From positions 1,054,001 through 1,118,000 of the forward strand of contig BCJJ01000007.1 in assembly GCA_039545355.1 (NCBI GenBank): 64,000 nucleotides of DNA. The letters run 5' to 3'. Position 1 is the first letter of the stretch. Each line of letters begins with the position of its first letter. This DNA comes from Trichosporon coremiiforme (lineage: Eukaryota; Basidiomycota; Tremellomycetes; Trichosporonales; Trichosporonaceae). This document shows positions 33,250 through 47,047 of the stretch, one piece after another. Below the pieces are notes generated by a model. The model was not told the DNA's origin and made no database searches. It was given only the letters and a program-made list of their open reading frames with translations. A program made the translations under genes and the position numbers.

Positions 33250-35606
33250 CTAGATCCTCGACCCGTTCTTGCTGGGAGGAGCTGGGGGATGGAGGTGCTC
33301 CGCGTTCTCGTCGACCTCGAACGTGGTAACCTGCGGGAGATACGCGCCCCCGCCTAAGTCGAGCGCCCAGAGGTCGTCGAACACCGAGACACCGTTGTAT
33401 CCTCCCGAGATGAAGATTCGTCCGTCATGGAGAACAGCAACATGGTATCCTCGTCCCGGGGGCGGGACACCCTTCGGAATCTTCTGCTCCCACGCGAGTG
33501 TGACGAGGTTGAACAACAGGACGTCCTGCGCATACGTCTGTCCGTTGTGACCGCCGATCACGAAGAGGTAGCTGCCGACCTGGGTTGCGGTGTGCGAGAG
33601 TCGGTTGTGCTTCACTTCCGTGTTCACCAGCGTCCACGTCAGAGTCTGCAGGTTCAGGACGTGCACGTCCGCGAACGACGCGTGCCCGTCCGAACCGCCG
33701 AAGACGATCATCTTGTCCCCCACGAGGTTCGCTGTGTGATAGCCCTTCTTCTGAGGCACATCGCCGCGCGTCCGCCACTCGTGCCACGTTAGCCGCGAGG
33801 GGTCCGAGACGTCGAGCGCCCACACGTCGTTCAGCGCCGCTTGCCCGTTACCGCCACCAAAGACGACGAGGAAGTTGCGGTACAACACAGTCGTGTGCGC
33901 GCGGCGCGGCGGAGGGAGGTTCGCCCTCGGGGTTGCAATGACCGGGCGCGAGAACCGCCGCGTGACCGTGTCAAACACCCAGACGTCGTTTGAGTACGTC
34001 GGTCCGTCGCCGCCGCCGAAAATATAGAGCTGATCGCCGACGAGCGTTGTCGTGTGCGCGCGAAGCGGGGGCAGGCTCTCGCCGTGCGTCTCGACCGTGG
34101 ACCACTGCAGCGACTCGGTGTCGAAGGACGCCACTCCGCGCCAGCACGAGCGCGCGTCCACGCCGCCCAGGAACCACATCCGATCACCCACGAGCGTTCC
34201 TGTGTGCGCACGCAGGGCCTGGCCGGGTGGTCGCCCGTGGGCAGCGACCGGCGAGAAGTACATGGCAGACGCGGGCGCGCGAGGCACCTTGGCCGTGGGC
34301 AGCACGGGCGACAAGAGGTTGTCACCGTCGCCTTCGAGATTGGCCGCGTTCGCGTGGTCGCGCTCACGGGCCTTCGGCGGTCGGCGCGAGCTCCGGCTGA
34401 CACCGCCCTCGCCGCGGCGCTTGCCCTGCACGTCGTCGGCGCTGCCATCCTCACCGTCCTTGTCCGCCCCGGTCGCTGTTCCGCTCGCGGCTCGCCGGCC
34501 GCTGCTCGAGGCGTTGTTCGACGCTTTGCGCGAAGCCGACGATCGCGAGGCACCTGATGGCTGGTTGCTGCTTCCAGAGGGCCCGACCGTCGGGGTGCTG
34601 TCCCCTGATCCCTGCGACACTCCGCCCATCGAGGGCTGCTGCTGCGACTGTGCGATCGACGAAGACGACGTCGCGGCGGATGGACCACCCATCGTGCCCC
34701 CGTTCTGGGACGCGAACCCGGATCCACCAATGGATGGCGTCGCAGCCGACTGCGAGTTGCTCGAGGGGGCGGCAGGCGTGTTGACCGCGTTGGCAGCCAG
34801 GCCAGAGGTCGTCAAGTTCATGGCAGAGGCCAAGGCAGCGGTACCGGAGCCGAGCGCGGAAATGTCGCGGTGGTAGCGGTGTGCTGAACGGGCGGGAACA
34901 GCTGGGGCACCTGGTGATGTCGCACCTGATCCTCCGGTCGCGGTGTTGGGTGATCCGGCTCCAGACGTGCTCGTGGCCGTACTGCTTCCGGTCGCTCCTG
35001 CGGTCAACGGCTGGACGATACCTCCAACTTCTGGGGGGCGCGTCTGGGCGAGGTGCGCAGGGTAGGTGATAGGTTCGAGGTCAAAGTTGGAGGGCGAAGA
35101 CGCGAGTCCGACGTTCAAGGGCGTGGATCCGCTTCCGCTGCTCGTGTTGCGCGCGGGGACTTTGTAGGGATGCGGGGAGAGGGGGACTTGCTGCTGCTGG
35201 GGCGTCTGCTGGTTGGACTGGTACATTGCGGCCTGGGGGGACTGAGACGCGCCGGACGAGCCGCTGTTGTTGCTGCTTTGCTGGGATGCGGGCGGGATGA
35301 TCGGCTGCGGGGCGGACGCGTCGACAATGTTCTGAACTGAAGCCGAGGAAGGGACCTGCTGAGACGATCCGGCGTTTGTGTCGTCCGAGATGGAAGTGCC
35401 GAAAAGGGCAGAGGACAGGCTCGAGTCGTCTACGACGACGCGTGCCAGGCTCGGAAAGGTGGATACTTTTGACGGTGCGCCGTCTGATGTTTGGGTGTGG
35501 TCAGGGTTTGGCGAAGCGTGCTTGTCGGAACGACGAAACGGCGAGCGTGAAAAGGTAGGTAGTCTCCGGAAGGTGGAAGAGCCGGGAATCGAGGTGCGTT
35601 GCCGGC
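33250..35606 (-). CDS. Kelch-repeat beta-propeller protein (5' end unsettled)
   Basis: From the ATG at 35226 the frame gives 658 residues. The same frame is open back to about 35606 (127 more codons, no ATG), with similar Ser/Pro/Gln-rich composition, and starts right after CTAACGCACAG, a typical acceptor of this genome. The true start therefore probably lies in an unseen upstream exon. The C-terminal half (about residues 320-640 counted from 35226) has six Kelch blades, for example LVGDQLYIFGGGDG, YRNFLVVFGGGNG, LVGDKMIVFGGSDG, VGSYLFVIGGHNG and HDGRIFISGGYNG. The N-terminal part is low complexity with an Arg-rich patch. Such propellers are protein scaffolds in polarity or signalling; the closest family member is not clear. 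No catalytic domain is visible. Confidence 0.82.
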
Positions 35607-38600
35607 CTGTGCGTTAGAGTTTGGGCTTGGGGGAATGGAGGCTTGGTTGGGGGTTCGCTTGTTCGATCGAGGCTGGAGGAATGGGAATGTGTTCGTGAAA
35701 GTAGTCGCGTAGGCGGAGTGTGGTTGTGTGTGGATGGGGGAGAAAGAGTGGGTAGCAAGGTGAAACTGAGGGCAGAGTGTTTCGGGATCACGAGGTTGCG
35801 CGTGATGCGCTTCGGGTTCGCTGTGGTCGCTCGAGGGGAGGACGTATGGGTGTGTGCTGCAGGGGGGATGCAAGGAGAGAAGAAGAGACGACGCAAGAGT
35901 GCGTCTTTGCCTGGTCCGAGTGCTCGACGTGGTGAAAAGGGATCGGGAACACGATGAAGGGGTAGACGGATGGTGCGCGTGCCAGTGCGCCTGGTGGGTT
36001 GGAACAGGTGTAGGGCCCCGACAGCCGCGTCCCTAGCCCAGTGAAGCCCCCCCCCTCCTCCCCCTCCGACATCGACATTGAGCACTGTGCTCACTGTGTC
36101 ATGCATGCACGGCACGCATGCATGCAGTGCGCAGTGCATAGCGACAAGCATGCAGGAGGATGCACGCTGAGCCAAGCTCGCGATGCACGGTGCTGAGTCC
36201 CGCGAGCGCCGCTTCCTCCGCCTCCCTCGTTCCCTCACGTCCCGGTCCCAAATCCCAAATGCCAAATCTCTCAGCTCCTCAGCTCCTCAAGCCTAGCGTC
36301 CCGCAATCCTCCATCCTTCGCCAGAGTCAGACCGCTAGCTGTTAGGCTCTTGGATGTCTGACCCGCGAGCCCAGGCTGAACAATGGCCGCAACACTGCAA
36401 CGCGGCTACGCGCTGGTGTCTGCGGGCATATCCAGGCTCCCGGCCACCCGCGTACGCCGCCTGGCCTTATCATGTACGTCGGCCCCCGCCGCCCGCTCGG
36501 AACACTATCCTACGCGCCCCACCTGACCTGATCTCAACGAATAATCTGACTCACCATTGGAATCCATGGCTGGCTGGCCTGGTCCTCGCGCGGACGTGTC
36601 GGGCGTGTCGGCGGGGTGTGCGCCGTGTTACGCGCCGTCGTGCGTGAGGGACCGGGCGTGGGTAGTCGGTGTCGAGCCGCTGTCGCCGGGGTGTCGGCGG
36701 AGTGACGAGGGGAGCGGCCAGACGCCTAGGTTAGAGGGAGGGGCAGGGGCGGGGTCGCGTCGGTGTGCCTGCTGCCTTGCTGCCTGTGTTGAGGGTCGCG
36801 CACTGATGGATCGCGATCGCGTAGGGTCGTCGAGGAGGGGCTGTCTGTCGGTTGACGGAGTGCTCGTGCTGAGGGGTAGGATGGAGATCGAGTGGCTCGG
36901 ATGGTTGGGTCGTGGGTGTCGCAGGGGTCGTATGTGGTGGTAAGACAAGGATGACAGGAGTAAGGTAAGAGTAGGGGTATGGGTAGATGGGATGTGAGAT
37001 GGATAGATGTCGAATGAATGAATGGTTTGGCGGCGTTGTGTGCGGATCGCTGATGGATCGAGAGTGTATGTGGGTGGTGTGCCGGGCGTGCCGTGCCGTA
37101 CGCGTGCCGTCGGCCACTTTCAATGCTTCTCCTTCTACAATACCCTCTTACGCTCCCAAGCTTTCGCATCAGAAGCCTGCCTGCTCGCAACCTCACCTCT
37201 GCTCAAAGCACCATACCTGCGGCACTGCGGCACAAAGGTACAGGCCTCAAAGTCACGACCAAAGGGCCCACAGGCGCCAGGGCAGGGCACCAGGGAACTT
37301 GGTCCCAGGGCACGCCACCCAAGAGTCCTCAGAGGAGACACCCCGGTGCAATCGGAACCTGGCCACAGCTCGCGAGGTTGTCACTCGATACACCGTCTGC
37401 TGGGCCAATGCAATACGCGCGCACGATGACCATCGTGCCACCGTGACAACAGTGACATAACCAGTATTGCTGCATGGGCACATGTCGGAGCGCGCGAAGC
37501 GCTGCGAAGCCGTCACGAAACGCACAGAATGGTCTGCGTTGTTCAATGGTTTCTTCCAACAATTCGTCCTCGACAGCGCATTCAGGCAGCAGGTATTCTT
37601 GCGATGCTTCGGGATGTCGGACGCGAGTAGGCTATCATTTTGCGGCCACACCTTGCTTGCCCTGTACGAGTCTGTGGAGTGGGCCGGGGGATGCTTAATT
37701 GCCTTTAACGCGGAAAGCCGTTGGGCTCGGTGGCCGTGCGCGCGGCTTGCTGCAGAGTGGGCCGCGACGTCAGGCTCGAAGCCCGCGAAGCCCTCGATCC
37801 TCGAAGCCTTGAGCCGCAGAAACGGGACGATTCCGAGCTCCGAGGGAGCCCTTGCCGGCCTGGCCCTTCGCTCTACTTCCTCTGTCCCCCCTTCTCTGGG
37901 TCCCTCGCAAGACCCTCTCGGAACCCTCTCCAAACCCTCGAGAAATCTTTAAGCAGCCCCTTCAGAAACCCCGGCAGCAAGGAGGCAGGAGGGCTATCAC
38001 CTGCAGGGCGAGTTCTTGCGAGATCTGGCTAGAGCGTGTGACTGACGGTCTCATGCTGCCACCATTGACACATTCGCTAGCTCGAGCACTAGTGGGAAAC
38101 CGCAGTAATTGCTGCAGGAATAAGTCACAGGAATCGGGCCACTAACCCTGTCCCTCTTCCGCCCCTGAGTTCGAGATACCTTTCTGCTTGTCTGCGTCCG
38201 GACCGAGCTGCTGAACCGCAAGAGCTGCGGGAAGCAAACCTCGCCGCCATTCCGGTATGCCGTCAGTGTACGAGAGCGGTGTGCTGGTGCACTTCCGTAC
38301 GGCCGAGCCGCATGAAGGTGGAGGGGGGAAGCGACGCGCGGACATTGAACTCCATCGATCGCGAACTCGTGTCCAGTTCGTCAACAATGCACCGTAAGTT
38401 TAAGCATGCATTAGGGAGCTTGAGTGTTTCGATTGGATTCTGTGTCTTCTCACACTCGCAGGGATGCGACAAGGGCTGAGACGGCTGAGCGTGCCAAGCG
38501 AGCAGAGGGAAGCGATCTGGAAACCGGCTGCTCGACGCGCGAGTGGAGGTCAACTACAACCTCCACCAGAATTTCAGTGACGTCTGAACCTCCACTTCTG

Positions 38601-38715
38601 CTTGGCTTCACCAACTGCTCACTTCCTTCGCTACTCTTCTCGCCACACGTTCACACCAGTCTCGACTCCACTTGTTGCTCGTCGAATTGCGGTAGACGGA
38701 AGGGGGAAAGAAAAG
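35607..38715. other. Long intergenic region between divergent Kelch and NEPRO-like genes
   Basis: Holds both promoters and probably the first exon of the Kelch gene. Near 36095-36130 there is an alternating purine-pyrimidine CATGCATG-rich block with inverted symmetry. Between 37253 and 37952 open frames of 226 (minus) and 161 (plus) codons overlap, but neither shows a domain. At about 38395 a GTAAGT and at 38460 a CACTCGCAG suggest a leader intron of the NEPRO-like transcript. No other gene supported. Confidence 0.5.
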
Positions 38716-39910
38716 ATGGTTGCCGGCCACAGCTCCGTCAAGGCGCACCTCGCGACAGAGTACTCGCTCCTGTTTTCGTTGTACGAGCGCTCAAAGGCGC
38801 AGCACAGGCATCAGCTCTTCCTCCGACGTCTGGAAGCAATCCTCCGCCTTAACCGACTCGTCGTAAGGCAGTATGCCGCGTGCTCCGAGTCTCCCGGCAC
38901 TGGGGTCAGTTCGGCTTCTGGCACGGCGACGCCGGGCCTTACGCCTGGTCTCAAGTCTGGCTCTATGACTCCGCTCGCCTCGCTGCCCCAACTCCAAGCG
39001 AGTGATAAGGACGGCATCGTGGGAGGAGAGGGGGAAGAGCGCCTTCGCGAGCTCGTGAAGAAGGTGAGCATTACTGAACGTGCTTGCTGACATCCAGATG
39101 CTCAAGTCCCTCTTGCTTGCAGCAGACATAACAGGCCAAATGCTAGCTCTGCACCACTTCGTTCCCCTCCAAACCATGCTCATATCCTCTTACGGCCGTC
39201 TCTTCGCCATCTGCGTGCATCTCTGCCCGATCTTGGGATTGCAGTTGGGCGACGTGCTGAGTGGCGCCGAGACGAGGGATTTGGCGCTGCTGGCCAAGGC
39301 TGGGCCGAGGACTTTGGACGAGCCGCGGAGTGTGAGGGAGTTTCATTTGGGAGCCGTGGGAGGTGCTGGGGGAGGTGCTGCTGGCGGGGAGGGAGGAGGA
39401 GGTGGGGATCTAGGCGAGGTCATCAGCCGTGAGGCGCTGCTGTCCATGAGCGTGGAGCAGACACCGCCGCCCGTCGCGAGTCCGATGCCGAAGCCGAAGA
39501 CCGCGCTATCGGCGAAAAAGAAGTCGAAGCGACCGCAGCCGGAACCCGAACCCGAATCCGAATCAGAGGCGGAACTACAGCCAGTCAAGACCAAGAAGAA
39601 GAAGAAGAGCGACATGGACGATACCTTCTCGACCTCGACCTCAACCTCAACTTCGACCTCGAAACCGAAGAAGAAGAAGGACGCCGTCGACGACATTTTC
39701 GCAATGGACAAGCCGAAGAAGAAGAAAGCCACCCTTACCGAGTCCCCCGCTCCCCCCGAGAAGCCTGAGAAGAAGAAGAAGGCCGACGACTCGCTCGACG
39801 ATATCTTCTCCTCCGCAGCACCCAAGAAGAGCAAGACGGACAAGACAAAGAAAGGGGACAAGCCCAAGAAAAAGAGAAAGGACGCCATGGACGATATCTT
39901 TGGTTTCTGA
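38716..39910 (+). CDS. NEPRO/RMP1-like nucleolar protein
   Basis: Exons 38716-39063 and 39098-39910, split by a 34-nt intron (ending CTGACATCCAG), give 386 residues. The N-terminal domain (LFSLYERSKAQHRHQLFLRRL, a Ser/Thr-rich loop, then DITGQMLALHHFVPLQTML and YGRLFAICVHLCPIL) fits the nucleolus and neural progenitor protein (NEPRO) domain, whose fungal relatives include the RNase MRP subunit Rmp1. That would place it in the nucleolus in pre-rRNA processing. The C-terminal 170 residues are Lys-rich with four repeats of an acidic-aromatic motif (MDDTF, VDDIF, LDDIF, MDDIF), the last at the very end. The start is the first ATG that leaves the conserved domain intact; a frame without ATG extends upstream. 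Confidence 0.75.
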
Positions 39911-40354
39911 ACCTCCATCCCCTTTCACTCTTCATTTCGCTCTCATCCCTCCTCTTTCCGTCTCACCTGGAACCAGGTCAGTGCTCTGTTTCTCGCTGCC
40001 TCGTGAGCGCTGGTGCGCTCACTCGCCCGTCAGAGTGCTAGCTACATGAGATTCGCATATTGTTGTATTGATTCTAGATGTACACATACTCTTTGCAAGA
40101 CATACAACACTCGGTGTGGGTGGGTTGGGGATACAGACACAAAACTTGGATTTTGATGCGGAACAGTGATTATGGTTTCTCGATGTGGTTGGTTCGTCAC
40201 TTGGACGGCTGTCGTTTGGAATTATGTTAGAGATAGGGGTCGTTCGCGTGAACAAGCAGCTGTGGTGGTGGGAAGGGAGGACGAGGCGACGAGGCGACGA
40301 GGGAGGAGGAGAGAGCTAGCAGCTCACAACGGCTACGCCACCGCTCGTGCACAC
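39911..40354. other. Convergent 3' region, NEPRO-like and kinase genes
   Basis: Two stop codons face each other. A/T-richer 3' untranslated sequence; no gene seen. Confidence 0.55.
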
Positions 40355-42672
40355 CTACACACCCACACTCAGATTGTCCCACGCGGTGAGCACGTCGCCG
40401 ACACTTGGCCTTTCGGCAGCGTTGGGATCGAGCATGGCGCGTAGCACATCCCTCACGTCATCGGGCACCCTGCCTCCGCCGAGGAAGTGCATAGCAGGCG
40501 CGCCGTCGGCATACGCCCTGTCGTCGTAGCTATCCTTCCTCCTCGAGTCCTCGCCATCAATGGCCAGGTCCGTAATGGCCCTGAGGGCCGCGGCAGAGCT
40601 GGGCCGTTCGACCGGCATACTCCGCCGACTCGTGCTCTCGGGCGAGGACTCAGGGCTGCTCCTCTGGTTGCTGAGAACGGAGCGCGCACTGCGGATAGAA
40701 GCCTTGCGCGCAATCTCGTTGCCGGCGCGGCGGCGGAGGGGGCTGAAGCCCTTGTCGCCCTTGTCGTCTAGGAGCTTGTCGACGGCCTCTTGGCGCGCAC
40801 CGTTGGCCCAGGCGGCCCAGGACTTGATGCCACTGGGAGACGAAGACAGACTCTCAGCGGAGAGCGAGCCGCCACTGCCGAACGCGGTCGTCTGGTCGGC
40901 GGATGGGAAGCGCTTGTGCGGCGACGGTGTGCCGCCTGGAGCACGCAGGCTGATTGCGCGACGTACCTCGACGGCTGGCACGGGGTCGGCGCGCCACGAG
41001 TGGCCGGAGGGATAAGGCGACGAGCTGGCCGAGAGCTCGCCGACACGCTTCAGACGCTGGCGCTCCTCCCAGTCCCAGAGGATGCCGTTGCGCACGTGGT
41101 GCATCATCTCGATGGGGCGCGAGCCGCGGTACGGCTCCCTGCCCGTAATCATCTGGTAGAGGCTTGCGCCGAGGGCGAAGACGTCGATCGGGAACGAGAA
41201 GGTCGCGTTCGGGTCTACGAGCTCGGGGGCACTGAACGGGAGCGTGCCGAGCCCGACGCCGTCGGTCGGCGGAGACGAGGGGTGGATCAGCAGCGACGAG
41301 CCAAAGTCGGACAGGCGCAGGTGCAGATCGCTGGTCAGCTGTTACGTCAGCTCTGAGACAAGGGTGTTTGACTCACGAGAATGTTGCTCGGCTTGATGTC
41401 GGCATGCACGACGCCGCGGCTGTGGACCCATTCCAGCGCCTCGGCCGCCTCGCGCGCCCATCGGCCCCACAGTCGCTCACCGACAAGGCCGGGCTCGGTG
41501 CGCAGCATCCTATCGATGGAACCCAACGGTACGTGCTCGAGCAGCAGGACGAGGCGGCGGGGGTTCGGCGGCTTCTCGAGCTCGAGCGCACCTGGAAGGC
41601 TCGGGGTGTGGGCGTGTCCCATCGCATGCTCCGGTCCTTCGCGGCCGCCGGCGTAAATCGTGCTGCTGCGCTTTCGGACGGGCGTGGGCGAGGGCGGCAG
41701 GATCGGGACGGGGTTGCCGGAAGCGTCCTCGTCGTCCTCCTTGACTGCGATGAGCTTGACGATGTAGACGCGCCCCTTGTTCGAGCGGCGGGTCATTGAG
41801 CCCTTGCGTCCCATCGGCGGGCCGCTCAGACGGTTCAGGAAGAATGCCTCCCGGAGACCCATCGTCTGACTCTCGCGATCGGCTGCCAATCGCTTGGCAG
41901 CACACAGACGCCATTTGGACTCCCATTCGTCGTCGTGGTGCCGGTACGAGGCGAGGTAGACCCGAGCGTACCGGCCTTCGCCGAGGAGGTGCTCCGCGTC
42001 CGGGAACAGGCGCATCTCAATGTGGTCCGCGTGCGGGGGGCGAGGCGGGACCCATGTCGGCGCGAGACTCGGAGACTGGTGCAACGGAGCTAACTGCGAG
42101 AGCTCGGCTGGGGTCTCCACATGGTCGTACTCCTGTGTTGGGGAGGGGAGGTTGGGGAGCGCCCGCGCGCGCAGCGACGACGCGCGTGACAGCGATAATG
42201 GGGAGGGTGCTGCGGGCGCTAGTCGGGGAGCTGGGGGCGGGGTGTCACATTGGCTCGTCGCGAAGAAGGACGACGTCTTGCTGCCGACTGGAGACGGGGT
42301 GGACTCTGCTCCATCGCGCGGCGGTATTCCGCCGGTGACGACAGAGGGAAGGGGAGGCACGGCGGGACCAAGGGTGATGGCGGGCGGGGCGTCGAGGAAG
42401 CCGTCGTTGGACGAGTACATGGGCGATCTGGGCGACATGCATGCCGGTGTGCCGACGCTTGCGTCGATGGAGCTTCCACTCGATGTCGGCTCGTTCTCGT
42501 CGTGGACCATGGTCTCAGGCTCCATGGTGTGCGGCGACGGCGGGGTGGTGGAGAAAATATGGACGGGTGACGCAGGCGGCGCAGACTCGGCTGCAGCTGC
42601 GGCCGTTGGCGGGGACGCGTGATGGGACGCCGGCGACTCGCGCCGGCGGCCCGGTATGCTCAGCCCAGTCAT
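40355..42672 (-). CDS. Serine/threonine protein kinase with large insertions
   Basis: Exons 42672-41377 and 41338-40355, split by a 38-nt intron, give 759 residues. Residues 1-220 are Pro/Ser-rich and disordered. The kinase domain starts near 232: glycine loop LLGEGRYARVYLASYR, the AAK lysine in RLCAAKRLAADRE, the catalytic loop HADIKPSN, DFG in RLSDFGSSL, and SAPELVDPN. A 70-residue Pro/Ser insertion sits between the VYIVKLIAV strand and LVLLLEHVPLGSIDRML. A 190-residue Ser/Arg-rich insertion follows EMMHHVRNGILWDWEERQRL, and the final lobe ends DDVRDVLRAMLDPNAAERPSVGDVL. The usual HRD is HAD, so this is a non-RD kinase, probably not controlled by activation-loop phosphorylation in the usual way. 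An in-frame ATG at 42777 is possible. I cannot name an orthologue. Confidence 0.85.
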
Positions 42673-45230
42673 CGTGAGTGGTGGCGGGACCCCTGCAATG
42701 GGGGCTTGAGGGGTGTCCGATGGGAGAGAGGAGGGGGCTGGTGGTGACAAGAGATGGTGAGGAAGGAGGAGCAACAATCGCGGATCGTCGTTGTAATGTT
42801 TGCTGGGTGGTGAGTTGCTGCTGCGGGGGTTGGGCGGCGGTTGGTTTCGTTCGGTTGTGGGGATGTGCTAAATGCGGGGCAAGTGACGATCAGCTGTCGG
42901 AGTAGAGACGGCCCAAAGTTTGCGCTATTTCGGTTGGTCTCGCTGCTCTCGCGTGGTGGGCCCAGGGATGTCGGTAGGTGTCGCTGTCGTGAGTTTTGTC
43001 GACGGAGTGATGGTGAGGAAGAGGACAATGACAATGTCGAGTAGTAGCGAGTCGTCGGACAAGACGCGACCAGGTGCACAGGTGCTGGTCTGACTGAAAA
43101 TAGCCAGGTGGGAAGATAGGGAGTGCCCAAGACTTAGCCAAGGTTGCCCAGGCTTGTTAGAGGCTTGTCAGCCTTGGGCAGGGCGATAAAGTTGGCTGAG
43201 GAAGCCACCTGCTCCGTTGGCCCCGCAGGCAGGGACACGGAGGGTCGAAGGCGGCGGAGGAGAGCGACGCGACTCGAATCATCGAATCTGACAGGCCAAA
43301 GTCTTGGCCGCAGGGGGACTGGAGCTACTGGAGGCACTGGACCTGCGTATTCTGCCTCGCATAGCTCGGATTGCGTCTTGGGCTGAGCTAATCGGGGGCT
43401 AAACCCCCGTAGCCCGTAGCCCGTAGCCCGTGGGTCGGAGGTTGGTATGTCGGGCTGAAGGCTGCGCGTCCTGGCGTCCACGTTAGGCTGCGAGCGACTG
43501 CGATGGTAGAGGACCGACTGCGGACGAATGGCTGCTACACTGCTGCGCCAAACGCCCCCCATGCACCGTAATCTGCAATCTGGCCAGCAATCTGCAATCC
43601 GCAGACTCTCACCCAGGATGCAACGTCGGAACACCCTGCAGCCCTGACCAACCACTGACGGGTTGGTGACTCATCCCCTACCATGTATACCATCGCATAC
43701 GGCGAAATCGCCGGACGTCACTTTCTGCATGCGCCTTGTCCGATACACGGAGGGACAGAGTGCATTGCTCCTGCGACTGAGGCGTTCCCTCGTTTGTCAT
43801 GCGTTGTGCATGCCTGGAACGGGGACTGTGCACACATTTCTGACAAGGACGAACTGCGCCGCCTACGCCGAGCCTGAGCCAACGACTGCCCGACTGCCCG
43901 ACTGCTCGACGACTCGACTACGACTGCGCTCCAGACTCGACGCAGCCGCCCTCCCTGGCCCCTGTGTACCTGTGTTCCCCCTGTGCCTTGCTGTGCCTGG
44001 ACCATTCTTGGCTTTGCAGCCAGGCACACATACGTTTCTGGTACTATACTCCCACCTCCCCTCTCGTCATCAGCCTCTGGCCAGAGATGACAGAGAAGGC
44101 AGGCTCGGACTCCAGCCCAAATCAGAGTTTCGATCCAAGTCTCATCACACCCCCCTCCGATGCATCATCGCTTAGACCGAGACAGGAGACGGTGCAAGAC
44201 AGTGCAAGCACTGCTAAGACGGTGCCGTTTCGCTTGCCTCACAAACAGGCTCGGAAACGACTGGATCTCATTGCCCATTCTGTCGCGCTAGGGGAACGAA
44301 TGCAGCGCTTTGGCCCGTGCACTCCCCTCCCCCCCCTCCGTCCCGGGACTGACTTCCGTTTATTGTTGAATGCTGCGCCGTCGCTGACTGGTCGACCTTG
44401 GTCCGCATATCCCGGACTGCCGTACTTGCCGTACCAAGTTGCCGTGCCGCCCTTAGCCGCACCGTCGGGAGCGCCTAAGAAATGCCCAGAAGCTTCAGAT
44501 CCTCTGTCATCTGGCATCTGGCATCAGGCGCCCCTTTGCTTCGGCTGTTGCTTTGCGATCGCGACTGAACGCCCGCATTTCGACAGACACCGTCACCGAC
44601 TTGAATCGGCAGTCGCTACAATGACAGGCGCCAAGCCCGGCCTACGCCTGCATTCATCACCGCCCATAGTATTGCTTTCCCCCACCATTTCACCTGGACC
44701 TGGACACCTCCGCCCCCGGCTGCACGGCTGTACGGCTGCACGGCTGCCGATACGGTCTGGAACCATGCGAGCCGTACGAGCCGCGCCGCCGCCCCCGCCC
44801 CTCCCTGACAGGTCTGTATTGCACCTGTCCTGGCTTTCCTGGAAGCGAAATGTCGTTGTGCCTTGCGGGGGTACTCCGTCAATGCCAGAACACTCTGCGC
44901 CACCACCGGACGCAGACCACGCGACAACGCCGCGGCCCGTGCCTTGCACAAACAACTCATCCACTCAGCCTCCGTCATCGCACCCACCAGGGACCAGACG
45001 CCCCTGCTCCGTCTCGGCCTTCGCCGGCGACTGTGGCTCGAGATCGTGTCTGTGGCTCGCGACTGGCTGCGACCGGCTGCGACTGGGCGCAACGCACACA
45101 CCCCCACCTTAGATCGCGCCAAGGGTCGGACATACCTTGCTCCGACGATGCCGCTGCTGCCTTCTATTCCTTCATCTCAGAGAGCCCTGCTACGCTCTAT
45201 GAAAATCTGCGCCTCGCTCGTGTAACCGTC
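42673..45230. other. Long intergenic region, kinase promoter and upstream
   Basis: No gene supported. A hairpin (stem CGGGGG, loop CTAAA, 43393-43409) is followed by three copies of GTAGCCC. A 382-codon open frame at 43964-45112 (plus) lacks any domain, is Pro/Ser/Cys/His-rich and looks like chance in GC-rich DNA. Confidence 0.5.

Positions 45231-47047
<1,817 letters not shown>

Noticed and set aside
43964..45112. A 382-codon plus-strand frame in the intergenic desert
   Set aside because: No domain; Pro/Ser/His/Cys-rich composition and overlapping frames on other registers make chance more likely. Transcript data could revive it.
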